From Pseudomonas oryzicola (lineage in GTDB: Bacteria; Pseudomonadota; Gammaproteobacteria; Pseudomonadales; Pseudomonadaceae), in assembly GCF_014269185.2 (NCBI RefSeq), contig NZ_JABWRZ020000001.1, positions 2,939,001 through 3,003,000 on the forward strand: DNA of 64,000 bases, read 5' to 3'. This document shows positions 61,038 to 64,000 of the stretch, piece by piece. Positions within the stretch are counted from its first letter, which is position 1. Each line of letters begins with the position of its first letter. The notes under the pieces were generated by a model. The model had not been told where the DNA came from. It saw nothing but the letters and a program-made list of their open reading frames with translations, and did no database searches. Both the position numbers and the translations under genes were made by a program.

Positions 61038-64000
61038 ATGCCTGCCAGCAACCCCCATCAATCCATGCTCGAAGCGCAACTGCCGCACTGGACCCATCAG
61101 GTAACACCCGAGCAGTGGACTACGTTACAGCGAACCCAGATCGCCCCGTGGCAGGCCCAGGGCTGGTTCGCCAACTCCCCCCCCGACCTGCGCCAAGCCG
61201 TGCACGACAGCAGCACACGCCTGCTGCGAGCGCAAGCGGCCCTGGCCCACGCATTGAAGGGCCTGAAACAGACCACTGAATTCGCTGAACCATTGCTGCA
61301 GGGCCGCCTTGCCGAACAAGGCATTCACGCCCCGTTGCACACCGTCGAGTTGCTGCGGGTCGAACGCAGTTGGCATTGGGCTGGGCTGCGCTATCTCTAT
61401 CGTCATCAGCGCCATGGCCTGCTCCAGGCCGCCCTGCAGAACTTCGCCGACGACGAGGCGTTCACCGCCGAGAGCGCCATTGCCCTGAGCGGCAACATCC
61501 AGGTGACGGCGGTCGATGTATCAGGCTCTGTACCATTGGGCATGCAGGTACCTGTGGCCCACATTCCGCTGAAGTCCGAGCACTACCGGGTGCAGCGCCT
61601 GCCAGTTGCCCCTGCCGCTTTCGCCACACTGTGCCGTGAACTGGACCTGGGTGGCGCGTACCAGGCCCACCTGGAACAACATTTCGCCCAGCCCGCCACT
61701 CGGGCGCTGGCCATCGCGGTGCAAAAATGCCGCCTGCGCCTGGCTGCCGACCTTGCCTACCTGCAGCACCTTATCGACGGCGGCACGCGTGATCAGGTCG
61801 AGCGGCTGTTGCAGGGTGGCGAGGTAAAGTGCTGGCAGTTGGCGCTGTGCGGCACGCCCCTGCACGAAGTCATGCTGATCGATGCCGGCCACGCCGGGTT
61901 GGCGCTGTACCTGCCCGGCCATGACCCGGCACTGCGGCAGTGCAGCAACCTGGGCGCGGTGCACGATGCACTGGCGACCTTGCTGCTGGATGCCGATGCC
62001 CGCCAGGCCTTCATGGCCTATATCAGCCAGGACGAGCGCGTGCACTTTCTCGACCTGCTGCAGCAGAACCTCGACGCTGCCGGTAACACCGCCTACGACC
62101 GCACCTGGCAACGTGCAGCACACGCAGACCTGCGTCCCACGCGTCGGGCCATCACGGCCGAGCCTTTCGGCCTCTATCAGGACCAGCACCTGGCCCGCCT
62201 CAAGCACGAAGCCAGCCTGCTGGCGGTCCCGACTGCAGCAGCCGATGCCAGCGCACGAGCCAGGCGCCTGGAGGAATGGGAAAGCCTTGGCCTGGATGTA
62301 CTGAACATCGCCGGCTTCTTCATCCCGTGTGTGGGTACCCTGATGCTGGCCGTTACCGCATGCCAACTGCTCGGCGAAGCCTTCGAGGGCTACGAGGCCT
62401 GGCAGGAAGGCGACCGGCACCTGGCACTGCGTCACCTGGAGGCGGTCGGCCTGAACCTGGCCCTGATCGGCGGCTTCGTGGCCGCTGGCAAGGTAGTACC
62501 CAAGCTGTTCAACAGCCCGTTGATGGAGAGCCTCCAGCAGGTACGCGGCAGCGATGGGCGCTACCGGCTGTGGAATGCAGACCTCACCCCCTACCGCAGT
62601 GCCATGGTCCTGCCGGAAAATCTGCAGCCCAATACCTTTGGCCAATACCTGTACAAGGGCCGCCATTTCATCCGCATGGACGGCCATCTCTTCGAACAAC
62701 GGTTCGACAACGCCCTGCAGCAGTGGCGGCTGGTTCACCCCGAGACGCCAGATGCCTGGCAGCCACCGCTGGCGCATAATGCCCAAGGCGCCTGGCGCGG
62801 CCAGCATGAACATCCCGGCCAGTGGCCATTTGCGAAGCTGGCGCGCCGCCTTGGCGAGGCCTATACCGCCTTCACTCCAGACCAGCTGGAGCAGGCTGGA
62901 CGGCTCTGTGGCCTAGATGCCGCGCGCTTGCGCCGGGTGCACCTGGAGGGCCTGCCAACGCCCCCGCTGTTGCTCGATGCCCTGCAACGCATGGCGGCAC
63001 AGGCCGAAGTAGAGGCTTTGCCAGACAGCGTCCCGCCGGGCCTGTTCGAACGGCTGTACAACGGTACCGCAGCCATTACCCCGTCGACACAGAAACTGCT
63101 CGACACCTATCCACGGCTTTCCCCCGCCCTGGCCAGGCGCTTTCTGGCAGCGCTGGATGAAGCCGAAATGCTCGCCTGGCAACAGAGCAGCCAGTTACCT
63201 GCGCCGGTTCGCCAGGCGCTGGAGCAGGTGCACAGTGATCTGCCGCTGGTACGCGCGCTCGAAGGCGTACTTCAGCCGGCCCGTGCCAGCAGCGACAGCG
63301 AACGCCTGCTGTTCAGCGCACTGGACGCTATGCCCGGCTGGCCTGGCGACCTGCGCCTGGAGTTGCGCAGCGCCAGCCCCGAAGGCCCCCGGTTGGATCA
63401 GGTCGGCAACGACCAGGCCACTACCCTCTGTCGTGTGCTCAAAACAGCCCATGGCTATGAGGCCGACCTGGGCGAGCGCCCTGCGGCTGCAGCGCGCGAC
63501 CCAGACCTGTGCCGGGCAGTAGAGCAGGCCCTGCCGCCCTCGCAACGCCGGACGCTGGGTATCTCCACCGACGATGGCAGCGCGCTACGCCAGCGTGTGC
63601 TGGCTTGGGCCGACCAGCACAGGGCAACACTGGCGCAGCGATTGTGGGGGCAGCGCGCGCTGCTGCGCAGGCCCAAAGGTAGTCTGCATGGCGGCCGGCC
63701 ACTCGCCCCCGAACCGCATCAGCCGCGCCTGGCAGGCTCGCTGGCCGGGGCCTATCGCCGCCTGTATCCGGACGCCACCGATCAGGAATTCGAAAACTGG
63801 CTTGGCAACGATGAGGATACCCCGGCTGCTGATGACATTCGCTCACCTGCACAGCGCCTGCGCGACCTGCAGCAACGCCTGGATACCCTGCGTCACGACC
63901 TGCAGAGATGGGCCCGGCCCGACCCGCAGCGTCCCCACCAGCGGCATCAGGCGATCCGCCCCATCCTCAACGCCTGGCGGCGGCTGTCGACCGTAGCGCT
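61038..64000 (+). CDS. Giant toxin-like protein (DUF6543, dermonecrotic-toxin type), 3' end outside window
   Basis: At least 987 codons without a stop, running off the window. AAAGGGAG lies eight bases before the ATG. The N-terminal region is helical; a hydrophobic patch at ~420-450 (LNIAGFFIPCVGTLMLAV) is followed by another at ~475-490 and a module at ~525-595 (FGQYLYKGRHFIRMDGHLFE ... WRLVHPETPDAWQPPL) of the kind found in Pseudomonas dermonecrotic-toxin/DUF6543 proteins. Many of these end in leucine-rich repeats and a NEL-type E3 ubiquitin ligase; that part would lie beyond the window. No signal peptide is seen, so export by a dedicated system or contact-dependent delivery is likely. No secretion genes are visible here. 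Confidence 0.75.
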   Translation, partial: MPASNPHQSMLEAQLPHWTHQVTPEQWTTLQRTQIAPWQAQGWFANSPPDLRQAVHDSSTRLLRAQAALAHALKGLKQTTEFAEPLLQGRLAEQGIHAPLHTVELLRVERSWHWAGLRYLYRHQRHGLLQAALQNFADDEAFTAESAIALSGNIQVTAVDVSGSVPLGMQVPVAHIPLKSEHYRVQRLPVAPAAFATLCRELDLGGAYQAHLEQHFAQPATRALAIAVQKCRLRLAADLAYLQHLIDGGTRDQVERLLQGGEVKCWQLALCGTPLHEVMLIDAGHAGLALYLPGHDPALRQCSNLGAVHDALATLLLDADARQAFMAYISQDERVHFLDLLQQNLDAAGNTAYDRTWQRAAHADLRPTRRAITAEPFGLYQDQHLARLKHEASLLAVPTAAADASARARRLEEWESLGLDVLNIAGFFIPCVGTLMLAVTACQLLGEAFEGYEAWQEGDRHLALRHLEAVGLNLALIGGFVAAGKVVPKLFNSPLMESLQQVRGSDGRYRLWNADLTPYRSAMVLPENLQPNTFGQYLYKGRHFIRMDGHLFEQRFDNALQQWRLVHPETPDAWQPPLAHNAQGAWRGQHEHPGQWPFAKLARRLGEAYTAFTPDQLEQAGRLCGLDAARLRRVHLEGLPTPPLLLDALQRMAAQAEVEALPDSVPPGLFERLYNGTAAITPSTQKLLDTYPRLSPALARRFLAALDEAEMLAWQQSSQLPAPVRQALEQVHSDLPLVRALEGVLQPARASSDSERLLFSALDAMPGWPGDLRLELRSASPEGPRLDQVGNDQATTLCRVLKTAHGYEADLGERPAAAARDPDLCRAVEQALPPSQRRTLGISTDDGSALRQRVLAWADQHRATLAQRLWGQRALLRRPKGSLHGGRPLAPEPHQPRLAGSLAGAYRRLYPDATDQEFENWLGNDEDTPAADDIRSPAQRLRDLQQRLDTLRHDLQRWARPDPQRPHQRHQAIRPILNAWRRLSTVA

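Overview
The window is about 64 kb of GC-rich, densely coded, gammaproteobacterial chromosome. Gene content and order point to the Pseudomonas putida group: ptxS-kguEKTD for 2-ketogluconate, gnuR/gnuK/gntP for gluconate, mexEF-oprN, hpd, a BvgAS-type sensor pair, and Pseudomonas-restricted small families (DUF1652, DUF1272). I see no rRNA, tRNA, IS element, phage module or CRISPR array. Base composition and codon use look uniform by eye, so most of this is core or long-resident accessory DNA. Both ends are cut inside genes.

Layout. 0-3 kb: the end of an unrecognised protein and a secreted single-heme protein. 3-9.3 kb: a MaoC-like hydratase, a GlxA-type regulator divergent from two short-chain dehydrogenases, a flavin monooxygenase, and a P-loop kinase / TsuA-like sulfur-transporter operon. 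9.4-14.5 kb: acetolactate synthase with a divergent LysR regulator, an MFS exporter and a secreted endonuclease I. 14.5-19.7 kb: the 2-ketogluconate operon and PtxS, with two identical 14-bp operators. 19.9-26.4 kb: alkylation repair (alkB, alkA), pirin, a hydrolase, a LysE exporter, a GNAT enzyme and small hypothetical genes. 26.5-28.9 kb: a cobalamin riboswitch followed by cbtB-cbtA-cobE-cobM. 29-34.6 kb: a NarL-type regulator plus BvgS-like hybrid kinase, convergent with a soluble PAS-PAS chemoreceptor. 34.7-37.9 kb: gluconate regulator, kinase and permease with three copies of a shared operator-like site. 38-44.5 kb: a small secreted protein, then mexEF-oprN and a strong terminator. 44.6-52.3 kb: a TPR/HEAT protein, two tail-to-tail hybrid histidine kinases, a DJ-1-like protein, an orphan CSS sensor domain and 4-hydroxyphenylpyruvate dioxygenase. 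52.6-60.7 kb: a CSS-EAL phosphodiesterase, a RarD-like permease, a TerC-CBS-CorC protein preceded by a Pro/Arg-rich leader ORF, a LysE exporter, an AraC regulator, a GT61 glycosyltransferase and a FemAB/GNAT-like protein. 61 kb to the end: a very large toxin-like protein (DUF6543 / dermonecrotic-toxin type) that runs off the window.

Working together: KguT-KguK-KguD and GntP-GnuK are two peripheral routes that deliver 2-ketogluconate and gluconate to 6-phosphogluconate, each with its own LacI-family repressor. CbtBA and CobE/CobM join cobalt uptake to corrin synthesis under B12 control. The least expected signals are post-transcriptional: two short leader ORFs that overlap the next start codon (20679-20732 and 56666-56755), and two hairpins that bury a Shine-Dalgarno sequence (28901-28930 and 38513-38543). 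Other points of interest are a 20-bp perfect palindrome near ptxS/alkB, a CSS domain lacking its EAL output, the toxin-like gene at the right edge, and the unassigned heme-protein pair at the left edge.
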